Source: Massilia sp. WG5 (GTDB taxonomy: Bacteria; Pseudomonadota; Gammaproteobacteria; Burkholderiales; Burkholderiaceae_D). From it: a stretch of DNA of 64,000 nt. The notes under the pieces were generated by a model that did no database searches, had not been told where the DNA came from, and saw only the letters and a list, made by a program, of their open reading frames with translations. Numbering within the stretch: the stretch's first letter is position 1; every line of letters starts with the position of its first letter. A program made the translations under genes and the position numbers. The stretch is from NCBI RefSeq assembly GCF_001412595.2, contig NZ_CP012640.2:3906001-3970000 (forward strand), given 5' to 3'. Shown here piece after piece: positions 41,280 to 54,252 of this stretch.

Positions 41280-41891
41280 TTATCGGAACAGCTGCGTGAA
41301 CTCACGCGCCGCCTCATACGGCTCCGGCGCCAGGTACACGCTGCTGATCGCCGCCACCATATCCGCTCCCAGGCCCACCAGCGGCTTCGCATTCTCCGCC
41401 GTCATCCCGCCGATCGCCACCGCCGGCACCCGCAGCAGCGCTTTCGCCCGGGCGACGATCGCCAGGGGCGTACTCACCTCGTACACCTTTACCTTCGACG
41501 GATAGAAGCCGCCGAAGGCCACATAGCTCGCCCCCGCATCCTGGGCCGCCTGCGCCAGCTCGAAGCGGCCGTAGCAGGAGGCGCCGACGATCCTGTCCGG
41601 GCCCAGCGCCGCGCGCACCGCGGCCACCGGCGCGTCCAGGCCGCCGACGTGCACGCCGTCCGCGTCCAGCCGCAGGCACAAGTCGACGTGGTCGTTGATG
41701 ACCAGCGGCGTCCCGTGCCGGCGGCACAGGGCGAGCAGGGCGGCGGCCTGTTCTTCGCGCAGGGCCTCATCGGCCGTCTTGTTGCGGTACTGGACCAGCG
41801 CCGCGCCGGCGTCCAGCGCGCGGCCCGTCACGTCCAGCAGGCGCCCGGTGTCGTCCCAGTCGGGCGTTACCAGATACAGTCCTCTCATCAT
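41280..41891 (-). CDS. thiE: Thiamine-phosphate synthase
   Basis: 203 residues. Couples hydroxymethylpyrimidine diphosphate and the thiazole phosphate to give thiamine monophosphate. TIM-barrel motifs seen: YRNKTADEALREEQ, INDHVDLCLRLDADGVHVGG, IVGASCYGR and AIGGMTAENAK. The ATG at 41891 abuts the thiD stop. Last gene of the thiamine operon. Confidence 0.9.
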   Translation of the reverse strand: MMRGLYLVTPDWDDTGRLLDVTGRALDAGAALVQYRNKTADEALREEQAAALLALCRRHGTPLVINDHVDLCLRLDADGVHVGGLDAPVAAVRAALGPDRIVGASCYGRFELAQAAQDAGASYVAFGGFYPSKVKVYEVSTPLAIVARAKALLRVPAVAIGGMTAENAKPLVGLGADMVAAISSVYLAPEPYEAAREFTQLFR

Positions 41892-42646
41892 TCATGCTCC
41901 CCGATGTTCGATACGGCGCGGAATGCGCTGGCCGGCGGCGATCGCATAGGAATCCGCCAGCGCCTGGTTGCAGCAGCGCTGGGCGCGTTCGAGCGCCTGC
42001 TCCATCGCGTCGCCCAGCGCCAGGCGGGCGGCCAGGCTGGACGCCAGCGTGCAGCCGCTGCCGTGGAATTCGCCGGGCAGGCGCGGCCAGCGCCATTCGC
42101 GCACACCCTCGCGGCTGTGCCAGCGGTTGACGACTTCGTCGCCATCGCCATGCCCGCCGGTGACCAGCAGGTGCGGGCAGGAGACCGGATCGAGCGCCGC
42201 CGCCTCCGGCTGGTTGGGCGTGAGCACCGTCGCCAGCGCCAGCAGCGGCGCCAGTGCCGCCAGCGCATCGCCGCGCGCGAGCGGGTCGCCGTGGCCGCTG
42301 GCCAGCACCGGGTCGAGCACCACCGGCAGCGCCGGCCGGCGCTCGCGCAGCGCCAGGACGATGCCGGCGATCGCCCCGGCATTCGCCAGGCTGCCCGGAA
42401 TGCCCAGCTTGACCGCGCGGATCGGCATGCTGTCGAGCAGCACCGCAGCCTGGCGCACCAGCAGGCCGGCGTCCACCGGCGCCACCTCGTGCACGCGCTC
42501 GTTGTCCTGGACCGTCAGCGCGGTCACGATGGGCAGCGCGTGCGCGCCCTGGGCGGCGATCGCCTCGATGTCGGCCTGGATGCCGGCCCCGCCCGAGGGA
42601 TCGAGGCCGGAAAACACCAGTACGCAAGGGCGCATCGTATGCAGCG

Positions 42647-42650
<4 letters not shown>
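41892..42650 (-). CDS. thiD: Hydroxymethylpyrimidine/phosphomethylpyrimidine kinase
   Basis: 252 residues. A ribokinase-fold enzyme that phosphorylates HMP and [20 protein letters not shown] lies at the N-terminus, TPNQPEA in the middle, and HGSGCTLAS is the anion hole and catalytic region. It overlaps thiG (ATGA). Confidence 0.9.
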
Positions 42651-43465
<815 letters not shown>

Positions 43466-43481
43466 GTCTTTTCCAATGTGT

Positions 43482-45775
<2,294 letters not shown>

Positions 45776-45892
45776 CTCATGAAGAGACGACGGGCGGAAG
45801 TGTACGTGGGTTTTGAAGCGATGGCAATCCGTGCGCTTCGTCCGTGACAAGGCAGGCATGTTGCCGGCGGTCGATCTGCTAAGCTTCCCGTA

Positions 45893-46405
45893 ATGAGAAA
45901 GATGACGACCATTCGCGGCCTTGCGTTCGCCCTGCTGGCCCTGCATGCGGCGGTGTCGCAGGCCTGCTATTCGCCGCCCGCCGCCCAACTGATCGGTGTT
46001 GACGAACAACTCGCGCAGGCGAAAGACATCGCGCTCGCCCAGGTCATCGGCGCCACGCCCCTCGGCGGGAGGACGGTCGAATACCGGTTCCTGGTGCTGG
46101 AGCAGCTGGCCGGGCCGGCGCAAAACGTGTTCACGATGGTGGGCCGCGCCGCGACCCCTGCCGATCAGGACGGCAGCTTCGACAGTCACCGCGCCCCGGC
46201 CTTCTGGGCGCGTGGCGGCGGCCGCACGATGAACGAGGGCGACTGCGAAATCCACCCCGGTTTCGTTGTCGGCAATACCTACCTCGTGTTCCGCGGGTCG
46301 GCGCCGACCTGGCGCAGTTTCGAAAAAATCGACATGGCCGGCAGCATCGTCGACCACGACGACAAGTGGCTGGCCTACGTAATGGCCTACTTGCGAAAGT
46401 CCTGA
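45893..46405 (+). CDS. Small secreted protein of unknown function (TIMP-like features)
   Basis: 170 residues. A signal peptide (IRGLAFALLALHAAVSQA) leads to a mature N-terminal ACYSPPA. Two cysteines (25 and 118) could form a disulfide. The pattern of a Cys at the mature N-terminus, ALAQVIGA, YRFLVLEQLAGP, and DCEIHPGFVVGNTYLVF recalls bacterial NTR/TIMP-like OB-fold proteins; this is a weak resemblance only. Encoded divergently from thiC, followed 55 bases later by the MOSC gene. Confidence 0.6.
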   Translation: MRKMTTIRGLAFALLALHAAVSQACYSPPAAQLIGVDEQLAQAKDIALAQVIGATPLGGRTVEYRFLVLEQLAGPAQNVFTMVGRAATPADQDGSFDSHRAPAFWARGGGRTMNEGDCEIHPGFVVGNTYLVFRGSAPTWRSFEKIDMAGSIVDHDDKWLAYVMAYLRKS

Positions 46406-46460
46406 AACTGCGGGAGTTTGGTGCGATACTATCCGGCCCGAAGTCGAAACAAGCCCGGCA

Positions 46461-47312
46461 ATGCCCACCCTGTCCCAACTCTTCCTGTACCCGATCAAAT
46501 CCTGCGCCGGCATCGCCGTCCAGGAAGCCACGCTGCTCGAATCCGGCCTGAGCGCGCAGGGCGTGCACGACCGCGAATGGATGCTGGTCACGGAAGCCGG
46601 CCAGTTCCTGACCCAGCGCGAGTTCCCGCGCATGGCGCTGATCCGGCCCACTCCCAGCGGCGACCAGCTGCGCGTGAGCAGCCCGGGCATGGCCGACCTG
46701 CTGCTGCCGCTCGCCTGGCAGGACGAGGCGCCGGCCTGCCGCGTGCAGATCTGGGACGACGTCGTCGGCGCGGCCGATTGCGGCGAGCAGGCGGCCGGCT
46801 GGTTCACCGAGGCGCTCGACACCCGCGAGCGGGTGCGCCTGGTGCGCTTCCGCCGCGACGTGGTGCGCCCGACCAGCGTCAAGTGGACCGGCGGCATACC
46901 CTCGCAGACGCGCTTCGCCGACGGCTACCCGCTGCTGCTGATCGGCCAGTCCTCGCTCGACGACCTGAGCCGCCGCCTGCGCGCGGCCGGCCGCGCGGCG
47001 CTGCCGATGGACCGCTTCCGGCCCAACCTGGTGGTAGCAAGCCTCGAAGCCTTCGAGGAGGACTACACGGCCTCGCTCAGCACCGGCGCGGCCGAGATCC
47101 GCCCCGTCAAACCCTGCGCACGCTGTCCGATTCCCGCCATCGACCAGGCCACCGGCGTGTCCGGCCCGGACCCGCTCGACATCCTGCAGACCTACCGCGC
47201 CAACCCGAAACTCGACGGCGCGGTCTGCATGGGCATGAACTGCATCGTCTCGGCGGGCGCCGGCAGCACCCTGCGCGTCGGCCAGGCGCTGGCGGCCGAA
47301 CTGGCATTCTGA
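46461..47312 (+). CDS. MOSC-domain protein (YcbX/mARC-like)
   Basis: 283 residues. An N-terminal MOSC beta-barrel domain (LYPIKSCAGI, DREWMLV) precedes a MOSC domain. KPCARCPIPAID includes the Cys expected to bind molybdenum cofactor, as in YcbX and mARC. These enzymes reduce N-hydroxylated compounds. The cofactor-binding Cys is intact here. Electron partner unknown, since no fused ferredoxin domain is present. Confidence 0.83.
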   Translation: MPTLSQLFLYPIKSCAGIAVQEATLLESGLSAQGVHDREWMLVTEAGQFLTQREFPRMALIRPTPSGDQLRVSSPGMADLLLPLAWQDEAPACRVQIWDDVVGAADCGEQAAGWFTEALDTRERVRLVRFRRDVVRPTSVKWTGGIPSQTRFADGYPLLLIGQSSLDDLSRRLRAAGRAALPMDRFRPNLVVASLEAFEEDYTASLSTGAAEIRPVKPCARCPIPAIDQATGVSGPDPLDILQTYRANPKLDGAVCMGMNCIVSAGAGSTLRVGQALAAELAF

Positions 47313-47391
47313 CAACAGTTTCGTACAGTTTTCGATTTGCAACGCGGCCGAGTTGGCGTAATGTATGGACTAATTGCTGAAAGGAATGTCC

Positions 47392-48513
47392 ATGCACGAG
47401 CAGCAGGGCGCCAGTGTGCGCGAACTGATGGCCGAGAACGCCGCGCTGCGCAGGCAGCTCGCCAGCCTGATCGACCAGGCGGAGAGCAACCACGCGATCA
47501 TGATGCGCCACCAGGCCTTCGATCTCGATATCGTGAGTGCGGGCAGTTTCCAGGAACTGGTCGCCACCATCTTCCGCCAGCTGCCGATCGTCTCGAATCT
47601 CGACATCGTGACCCTGTCGCTGGTCGACACGGATGCCGACATCTTTACGGTGATGCACAAGCTGGGCGTGGACTTCGACGCCCTGCCCAACCTGCTGTTC
47701 CATGAACATGCCGGGGAGCTGGGTTTCGACCTCGCGCGCGGCCACCCGCCCAAGCCGCGCTTGCAGCCGTATCACCCGGTCAGCCATGCGGTGGCCTTCC
47801 CGCATCCGCCCGCCGGCCTGGCCAGCGTCGCGCTGGTGCCGCTGCTGCGCAACCGGCGCCTGCTCGGCAGCCTGAACCTGGGCAGCCGCGACTTCAGCCG
47901 TTTCACGCCGCTGCTGGGCACGGATTTCGTCGAGCACATGGGTTCGATCATCGCGATCTGCCTCGAGAACGTGATCAGCAACGAGATGCTGAAGTACATC
48001 GGCCTGACCGATGCGCTGACCGGCGTCTACAACCGCCGCTACATGGACCGCCGCCTGGCCGAGGAGATCGCCAGGGCCCGCCGCCAGTCCTACCAGATCG
48101 CCTGCCTGTACATCGATATCGACCACTTCAAGCAGGTCAACGACACCCACGGCCACCAGGCCGGCGACGACGTGCTGCGCGAAGTGGCCGCGCGCATCAA
48201 GGCCGAGCTGCGCATGTCGGACGCGCTGGGCCGCTTCGGCGGCGAGGAATTCGTGGCGCTGCTGATCGATGCCGAGCTGGAAAGCGCCAGTGTGGTGGCG
48301 CAGCGCATCCGCGCCAGCGTGGCCGACCAGCCTTTCCTGCTGGGGGACGGGCAGGGGCTGCCGGTGACGGTGTCGATCGGGGTGGCGGCGCTCGGCGGCG
48401 TCGAGCGCGAGCAGGCGGTCGAGGAAGTGGCCCAGGCGCTGGTGGCGCAGGCCGACCAGGCGCTGTATCAGGCCAAGCAGAACGGGCGGAATCAGGTCGT
48501 GGCGTCAGCGTAA
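47392..48513 (+). CDS. Diguanylate cyclase: GAF/DUF484-like sensor plus GGDEF
   Basis: 373 residues. The N-terminal half (SVRELMAENAALRRQL, then a GAF/DUF484-like sensor with FRQLPIVSNLDIV) is linked to a GGDEF domain starting near residue 205 (DALTGVYNRRYMD). The active motif is RFGGEEFVALL. RMSD lies five residues upstream, an intact inhibitory I-site for c-di-GMP feedback. No membrane segment is seen, so the protein is probably cytoplasmic and senses an intracellular signal. I chose the ATG at 47392 (AAGGA upstream); an ATG at 47386 is two codons earlier. Confidence 0.85.
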   Translation: MHEQQGASVRELMAENAALRRQLASLIDQAESNHAIMMRHQAFDLDIVSAGSFQELVATIFRQLPIVSNLDIVTLSLVDTDADIFTVMHKLGVDFDALPNLLFHEHAGELGFDLARGHPPKPRLQPYHPVSHAVAFPHPPAGLASVALVPLLRNRRLLGSLNLGSRDFSRFTPLLGTDFVEHMGSIIAICLENVISNEMLKYIGLTDALTGVYNRRYMDRRLAEEIARARRQSYQIACLYIDIDHFKQVNDTHGHQAGDDVLREVAARIKAELRMSDALGRFGGEEFVALLIDAELESASVVAQRIRASVADQPFLLGDGQGLPVTVSIGVAALGGVEREQAVEEVAQALVAQADQALYQAKQNGRNQVVASA

Positions 48514-50487
48514 AAGACGTCCTTCCGCGCGGGTAACGGCCGTCCCGGTCCCGCGCAGCACCACCACGTCGCCGGCGCGCAGCTCGGTGTCCTCCTCCGG
48601 CTCGATGCGCTGGTTGCCGCGCCGGACCGCGGTCACCTCGGCGCCGACATCGTCCAGTTCCAGGTCGCCCAGGCAGCGGCCGACCGCGCCGGCATCCTCG
48701 TTCAGCACCACCGAATGCAGGCGCACGTAGCTGTGTTCGGGGTCTTCGCTGATGTCGCTGGCGCCGTGGAAGAAGCCGCGCAGCGAGGCGTAGCGCTCGT
48801 CGCGCGCGGCCTGCACCCGGTGCACCACCCGCCGCAGCGGCACCCCCATCACCACCAGCGCGTGCGAGGCCAGCATCAGGCTCGATTCCAGCGCTTCCGG
48901 CACCACTTCGGTGGCGCCGGCCTTTTTCAGGACGTCGAGCTCGGTGTCGTCGTGGGCGCGCACGATCACCGGCAGCGCCGGCGCCAGCTCGTGCACCAGG
49001 TGCAGCACCTTCAGCGCCAGGCGAGTATCGGCGAAGGTGATCACCAGCGCGCTGGCGCGGTTGATGCCGGCCGCGATCAGGGATTCGCGGCGCGAGCAGT
49101 CGCCATAGGAGACGTTGGCGCCGGCCGCGCGCGCTTCCTGGACCCGTTCGGGATCGAGGTCGAGCGCATACCAGGGCAGCTTTTCTTCCGACAGCAGGGT
49201 GGCCAGGCTCTGGCCGCTGCGCCCGAAGCCGGCGATGATCACGTGCTTCTGGGCCGCCATCGTGCGGCTCGCGATCTGGGTCAGCTGCAGCGATTGCAGC
49301 ATCCATTCGTTGGACGCCATCTTCATCACGATCCGGTCGCTGTTGGCGATCGCGAAGGGTGCGACCAGCATCGACAGCACCATCGAGGCCAGCACCAGCT
49401 GGATCAGGAAGGGATCGATCAGCTTCGAGCCGGAGGCCAGGTTCAGCAGCACGAAGCCGAACTCGCCGGCCTGCGCCAGCGCCAGGCCGGTGCGCATCGC
49501 CACGCCGTCGGACGAACCGAAGGCCTTCGCCAGCGCCGCGATCAGGGCGAACTTGAGCAGCACCGGCGCTACCAGCAGCAGCAGCACCAGCCACCAGTGG
49601 CGCGCCACCAGCTCCAGGTTGAGCAGCATGCCGATGCTGATGAAGAACAGGCCGAGCAGCACGTCGCGGAAGGGCTTGATGTCTTCTTCCACCTGGTGCT
49701 TGTACTGGGTCTCGGAGATCAGCATGCCTGCCACGAAGGCGCCCAGCGCCATCGACAGGCCGGCGCGCTCGGTGATCCAGGCCGCGCCCAGGGTCACCAG
49801 CAGCAGGTTCAGCATGAACAATTCCTGCGAGCGGCGCTTGGCGACGATGGTGAACCACTTGCGCATCAGCTTCTGGCCGAAGAACAGCAGCAGCGCCAGC
49901 ACGCCGGCGGCCTTGACGGCGGCCCAGCCCAGGTTCATCGCCAGCTCCTCGGCCGGCCGCGCCAGCGAGGGGATCAGGATCAGCAGCGGCACTACCGCCA
50001 GGTCCTGGAACAGCAGGATCCCGATGATGCGCCGTCCGTGCTCGCTTTCCAGCTCGAGGCGCTCGGTGAGCAGCTTGGAGACGATCGCGGTGGAGGACAT
50101 CGCCAGGGCCCCGCCCAGCGCCAGCGCGGCCTGCCAGCCGATGTTCAGCGGCGCCGGCAGGCGCGGGCTCAGGAAGGCGATCAGCATGGTGACGAGGATG
50201 GTCAGCGCCACCTGCGCCAGCCCGAGCCCGAACACGATGCGCCGCATCGCCTTGAGCTGGGCCAGCGAGAATTCGAGACCGATCGAAAACATCAGGAACA
50301 CCACGCCGAATTCGGCCAGGCCGTGGGTGGTGGGGCCATTGTCGGCCAGCTGCAGGGCATGCGGGCCGATCAGCACGCCGACCGCCAGGTAACCCAGCAT
50401 CGGGGGCAGGTGGAGCATCCGGAACGCGACCACGCCGAGGACCGCGCTGCCTAGGAGTAATAGGGTTAATTCAAGGCCTGATGTCAT
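48505..50487 (-). CDS. Kef-type monovalent cation:proton antiporter with RCK domain
   Basis: 660 residues. About 12-13 membrane helices of the CPA2 family occupy the first 390 residues (LGYLAVGVLIGPHAL, FSIGLEFSL, FQDLAVVPLL). Then comes a TrkA-N (RCK) NAD-binding domain (HVIIAGFGRSGQ near residue 414) and a TrkA-C domain at the end. Such proteins extrude potassium or sodium against protons and are gated by nucleotide or glutathione. The 3' end overlaps the GGDEF gene by 9 bases, convergent. Divergent from kdsD. Confidence 0.88.
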   Translation of the reverse strand: MTSGLELTLLLLGSAVLGVVAFRMLHLPPMLGYLAVGVLIGPHALQLADNGPTTHGLAEFGVVFLMFSIGLEFSLAQLKAMRRIVFGLGLAQVALTILVTMLIAFLSPRLPAPLNIGWQAALALGGALAMSSTAIVSKLLTERLELESEHGRRIIGILLFQDLAVVPLLILIPSLARPAEELAMNLGWAAVKAAGVLALLLFFGQKLMRKWFTIVAKRRSQELFMLNLLLVTLGAAWITERAGLSMALGAFVAGMLISETQYKHQVEEDIKPFRDVLLGLFFISIGMLLNLELVARHWWLVLLLLVAPVLLKFALIAALAKAFGSSDGVAMRTGLALAQAGEFGFVLLNLASGSKLIDPFLIQLVLASMVLSMLVAPFAIANSDRIVMKMASNEWMLQSLQLTQIASRTMAAQKHVIIAGFGRSGQSLATLLSEEKLPWYALDLDPERVQEARAAGANVSYGDCSRRESLIAAGINRASALVITFADTRLALKVLHLVHELAPALPVIVRAHDDTELDVLKKAGATEVVPEALESSLMLASHALVVMGVPLRRVVHRVQAARDERYASLRGFFHGASDISEDPEHSYVRLHSVVLNEDAGAVGRCLGDLELDDVGAEVTAVRRGNQRIEPEEDTELRAGDVVVLRGTGTAVTRAEGRLLR

Positions 50488-50677
50488 GGAATCCCGATAA
50501 ACCTACTGCGCGTTGCATTTTTGGACTGCGATGCTCGCTGTCCTTCCGTACAGCTGCGCTTCTCCTCCAAAACTGCCGCCGCTCGCGACGGTTTCTCGGG
50601 ACCCCGGTAGTGTAAATATCTGCATTCGGTTACATCTGGCAAGTTTTTTGCTTTCCCAATTCGGCTATACTTCTACC

Positions 50678-51700
50678 ATGAGTGTAACCGATGAAAAAAT
50701 AATGCTGACAAGTTTTAACGAGACCCAGGCGAGGCGCGCACTGGAGCTGGCCCGCGAGACCCTGGACGTCGAGGGCGAGGCGATCCGCAAGCTGAGCGCG
50801 CGCCTCGACCAGGACGACAGCGTGCCGCGCGCGGTGGCGCTGATGATGGCCTGCAAGGGTCGCGTGGTCGTCTCGGGCATCGGAAAATCGGGTCACATCG
50901 GGCGCAAGATCGCCGCCACCCTGGCCTCGACCGGCACCCCGGCCCTGTTCCTGCATCCGGCGGAAGCCGCGCACGGCGACCTCGGCATGGTCACGCCGCA
51001 GGACGTCTTGATCGCGATCTCGTATTCCGGCGAGAGCGCCGAGCTGGCGGTCGTGATTCCTGCCGTCAAGCGCATGGGCGTGCCCGTGATCGCCATGACC
51101 GGCAAGCCGGGCTCGCGCCTGGCCGAGGTAGCCGACGTCCACCTCGACGTCTCGGTCGAGAAGGAAGCCTGCCCGCTGAACCTGGCGCCGACCGCCTCTA
51201 CCACCGTCACCCTGGCGCTGGGCGATGCCCTCGCCGTGGCGCTGCTGGAGCTGCGCGGCTTCAAGTCGGAAGACTTCGCGCTGTCGCATCCGGGCGGCGC
51301 GCTCGGCCGCCGCCTGCTGACCCACGTGCGCGACGTGATGCGCAGCGGCGACGCGGTGCCGAAGGTCAAGCCGGAAGCGCCGCTGACCGAAGCCCTGCTG
51401 GAAATCTCGCAGAAGGGCATGGGCATGACCGCGATCGTCGACGATGCCGGCCGCCCGCTCGGCGTGTTCACCGACGGCGACCTGCGCCGCCTGATCGAGA
51501 AGACCCACGACTTCAGCAATGTGACGATCCGCGACGTCATGCACGCGAACCCGCGCCGCGTCCATCCGGAACAGCTGGCGGTCGACGCCGTTGCCGTGAT
51601 GGAGGAATTCCGCATCAACCAGATGCTGGTAACCGACGCCGACGACGTGCTGGTCGGCGCCCTGCACATCCACGACCTGACCCGTGCCAAGGTGATCTGA
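50678..51700 (+). CDS. kdsD: Arabinose-5-phosphate isomerase
   Basis: 340 residues from this ATG. An SIS domain (GIGKSGHIGRKIAATLAST, SYSGESAEL) and two CBS domains after residue 215 give the KdsD layout. The reaction is ribulose 5-phosphate to arabinose 5-phosphate, the first step of Kdo synthesis. An alternative ATG at 50702 would give 332 residues, nearer the usual 328. A -10-like TATACT at 50666 suggests transcription starts close to the first ATG, and neither start has a strong ribosome-binding site. First gene of the kdsDC-lptCAB-rpoN run. Confidence 0.9.
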   Translation: MSVTDEKIMLTSFNETQARRALELARETLDVEGEAIRKLSARLDQDDSVPRAVALMMACKGRVVVSGIGKSGHIGRKIAATLASTGTPALFLHPAEAAHGDLGMVTPQDVLIAISYSGESAELAVVIPAVKRMGVPVIAMTGKPGSRLAEVADVHLDVSVEKEACPLNLAPTASTTVTLALGDALAVALLELRGFKSEDFALSHPGGALGRRLLTHVRDVMRSGDAVPKVKPEAPLTEALLEISQKGMGMTAIVDDAGRPLGVFTDGDLRRLIEKTHDFSNVTIRDVMHANPRRVHPEQLAVDAVAVMEEFRINQMLVTDADDVLVGALHIHDLTRAKVI

Positions 51701-52233
51701 TGGTGACGCAACTGGAACACATGCAGCGTGCGGCGCGCGTGAAGGTCATGATCTTCGACGTCGACGGCGTCCTCACCGACGGCAGCCTGACCTATGGCCC
51801 GGACGGCGAAGTCACCAAGACCTTCTATGTGCTGGACGGCCTCGGCATCCAGCTGCTGAACCGCACCGGCGTGCAGACCGCGATCATCAGCGCGCGCAAT
51901 TCGCCGATCGTGGTGAAGCGTGCGGCCGACCTGGGCATCACCCACGTGTTCCAGGGCCAGCACGACAAGCGCCTCGCCTTCGCCGACCTGCTCGCCAGGA
52001 CCGGCGTGACGGCTGAGCAGTGCGGCTACATCGGCGACGACGTGATCGACCTGCCGCTGTTCACCCGGGTCGGTTTTGCGGTGACGGTGCCGAGCGGCCA
52101 TCCGGAAGTGCAGTACCGCGCCCACTACGTCACGAAGAACCCGGGCGGCCGCGGCGCCGTGCGCGAAGTCTGCGACATGCTGATGCGCGCCCAGGGCAGC
52201 TACGAACAGGCAATGGCGCCGTATTTTGGATAA
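51700..52233 (+). CDS. kdsC: 3-deoxy-manno-octulosonate-8-phosphatase
   Basis: 177 residues. An HAD-family phosphatase: FDVDGVLTDG carries the nucleophile Asp, and IGDDVIDLPLF the C-terminal acid pair. Removes phosphate from Kdo 8-phosphate. Overlaps the kdsD stop by one base (TGATG). Confidence 0.92.
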   Translation: MVTQLEHMQRAARVKVMIFDVDGVLTDGSLTYGPDGEVTKTFYVLDGLGIQLLNRTGVQTAIISARNSPIVVKRAADLGITHVFQGQHDKRLAFADLLARTGVTAEQCGYIGDDVIDLPLFTRVGFAVTVPSGHPEVQYRAHYVTKNPGGRGAVREVCDMLMRAQGSYEQAMAPYFG

Positions 52234-52246
52234 TCCCACGCAAGCC

Positions 52247-52855
52247 ATGGCGACCACCACCTACGTCAACAAGCGTACCGCGCACCGCTGGCGCCTGCTG
52301 GCCCTGATGCTGGCGGCGCTGTTCTTCGCCTTCGGCAGCTTCTGGCTGGTGCAGGTGATGCGCGGTGGCGACGATGTGCACAACGTCAACGTGGGCAACG
52401 ATCCCGACTACATCATCGACAACTTCAGCTTCGTGCGCATGTCGGAAACCGGCCAGCCGCGCTACGTGATCTCGGGCGAGCGCCTGACCCACCGACCGGC
52501 CAACAACACCTCGGTGATCGACAAGCCGGTGGTGCAGAGCCTGAGCGTGGACCATCCGCACATGACCATGACGGCGGACACCGCGCACGTCAACCAGGAC
52601 CAGAACCAGATCGACCTGGTCGGCAACGTCGACATCACCCGTCCGGGCAGCGCGACCACGCAGCCCATGCGCATCCGCACCGAGGCGCTGACCGTGCTGC
52701 CGGACGAGGAGATCTCGAAGACCGACAAGCCGATCCAGATGACGCTCGGCGCCGCTTCCGCGACCGGCGTCGGCATGGTGGCCAACAACGCCACGCAGCA
52801 GCTGGACCTGGGCGGGCGCGGCCGCATTATTTATCCGCCGCGTAGCGCACGCTGA
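52247..52855 (+). CDS. lptC: LPS export system protein LptC
   Basis: 202 residues. A single N-terminal membrane anchor (LLALMLAALFFAFGSFWLV) is followed by a periplasmic beta-jellyroll (PDYIIDNFSFVRMSETGQPRYVISG in part). LptC hands lipopolysaccharide from the LptBFG complex to LptA. A TTG at 52226 in the same frame, overlapping kdsC, could be the start instead (209 residues); neither start has a strong ribosome-binding site. Confidence 0.88.
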   Translation: MATTTYVNKRTAHRWRLLALMLAALFFAFGSFWLVQVMRGGDDVHNVNVGNDPDYIIDNFSFVRMSETGQPRYVISGERLTHRPANNTSVIDKPVVQSLSVDHPHMTMTADTAHVNQDQNQIDLVGNVDITRPGSATTQPMRIRTEALTVLPDEEISKTDKPIQMTLGAASATGVGMVANNATQQLDLGGRGRIIYPPRSAR

Positions 52856-52883
52856 CAGGACAACCTGAAAGGATTCGCATCCA

Positions 52884-53474
52884 ATGAAAAAAATATTCGC
52901 CGTCGCCGCTCTCTCGCTGGCAAGCCTTACCGCCAGCGCGGAGCGCGCTGATTCGCTCAAGCAGGCCCAGGTCGACTTCGACAACGGCCACCTCGACGAG
53001 GTCACCCAGACCCGCACCCTGACCGGCAATGTCGTGCTGACGCGCGGCACGCTGCTGATCAAGTCGGACAAGGCCGTGATGAAGGAATCGCCGGAAGGCT
53101 ACATGATCCTGGTGCTGACCGCCGCGCCAGGAAAAATCGCGAGCTTCCGCCAGAAGCGCGACGGCGGGCCCGACCTGTGGACCGAGGGCCAGGCCCAGCG
53201 TATCGAATACGACGAGCGCACCGAAGTGGTCAAGCTGTTCTCGAACGCCGTCGTCAAGCAGCTCGAAGGCAAGCGCATGACGAGCGAAGTGAACGGCCCC
53301 TTCATCTCCTACGACAACCGCACCGAGCAGGCGAACGTGCACAACGACGCCAGCGGCGACAGCAAGCCGGGCGGCGGGCGCAGCACCATCATCATCGCAC
53401 CGCGCCGTAGTCCGCCCGCTGCGGCACCCGCTGCGGCGCCGGCCGCAGCACCGTCGGGAGCAGCCAAGCAATGA
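52884..53474 (+). CDS. lptA: LPS transport periplasmic protein LptA
   Basis: 196 residues. Signal peptide [18 protein letters not shown], then an OstA-like jellyroll ([20 protein letters not shown] in part), which forms the bridge for LPS across the periplasm. An alanine/proline-rich tail ([14 protein letters not shown]) is a low-complexity extension. Overlaps lptB by 4 bases. Confidence 0.92.
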   Translation: MKKIFAVAALSLASLTASAERADSLKQAQVDFDNGHLDEVTQTRTLTGNVVLTRGTLLIKSDKAVMKESPEGYMILVLTAAPGKIASFRQKRDGGPDLWTEGQAQRIEYDERTEVVKLFSNAVVKQLEGKRMTSEVNGPFISYDNRTEQANVHNDASGDSKPGGGRSTIIIAPRRSPPAAAPAAAPAAAPSGAAKQ

Positions 53475-54250
53475 TGGATGTCCACGCAGACGCCGCCGCC
53501 GTCACCGGCGCCGGCAGCACCCTGGTCGTCAAGGGGCTGCAGAAAAGCTACGGCAAGCGCCTGGTGGTGCGCGACGTCTCGCTGCAGGTCGCCTGCGGCG
53601 AGGTGGTCGGCCTGCTCGGCCCGAACGGCGCCGGCAAGACCACCTCGTTCTACATGATCGTGGGCCTGGTGCCGGCCGACGCCGGTTCCATCGTCATCAA
53701 CGGCACCGACATCACGAGCCTGCCGATCCACCGGCGCGCCATGCTGGGCCTGTCCTACCTGCCGCAGGAAGCCTCGGTGTTCCGCAAGCTGACGGTGGAG
53801 GAGAACATCCGCGCCGTGCTGGAACTGCAGCGCGAGAACGGCAAGCCGCTGGGCAAGGCGCGCATCCAGGAACGCCTGGACGAGCTGCTGGCCGACCTGC
53901 AGATCGAGAAGCTGCGCGAGAACCCGGCGCTGTCGCTGTCGGGCGGCGAGCGGCGCCGCGTGGAGATCGCGCGCGCGCTGGCGACCGACCCGCGCTTCGT
54001 GCTGCTGGACGAACCCTTCGCCGGCGTCGATCCGATCGCGGTGATCGAGATCCAGCGCATCGTGCGCTTCCTGAAGGAGCGCGGGATCGGCGTGCTGATT
54101 ACCGACCACAATGTGCGCGAGACGCTTGGCATCTGCGATCGCGCGTATATCATCAACCAGGGCGCGGTGCTGGCTTCCGGACGTCCTGACGATATCATCG
54201 CCAACGAATCGGTCCGCCGCGTCTACCTGGGTGAACACTTCCGGATGTAG
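53471..54250 (+). CDS. lptB: LPS export ABC transporter ATP-binding protein
   Basis: 259 residues. Walker [10 protein letters not shown], signature LSGGERRR and Walker B FVLLDEP are intact. Powers LPS extraction with LptFG (not in this window). Followed two bases later by rpoN. Confidence 0.95.
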   Translation: MMDVHADAAAVTGAGSTLVVKGLQKSYGKRLVVRDVSLQVACGEVVGLLGPNGAGKTTSFYMIVGLVPADAGSIVINGTDITSLPIHRRAMLGLSYLPQEASVFRKLTVEENIRAVLELQRENGKPLGKARIQERLDELLADLQIEKLRENPALSLSGGERRRVEIARALATDPRFVLLDEPFAGVDPIAVIEIQRIVRFLKERGIGVLITDHNVRETLGICDRAYIINQGAVLASGRPDDIIANESVRRVYLGEHFRM

Positions 54251-54252
54251 CC

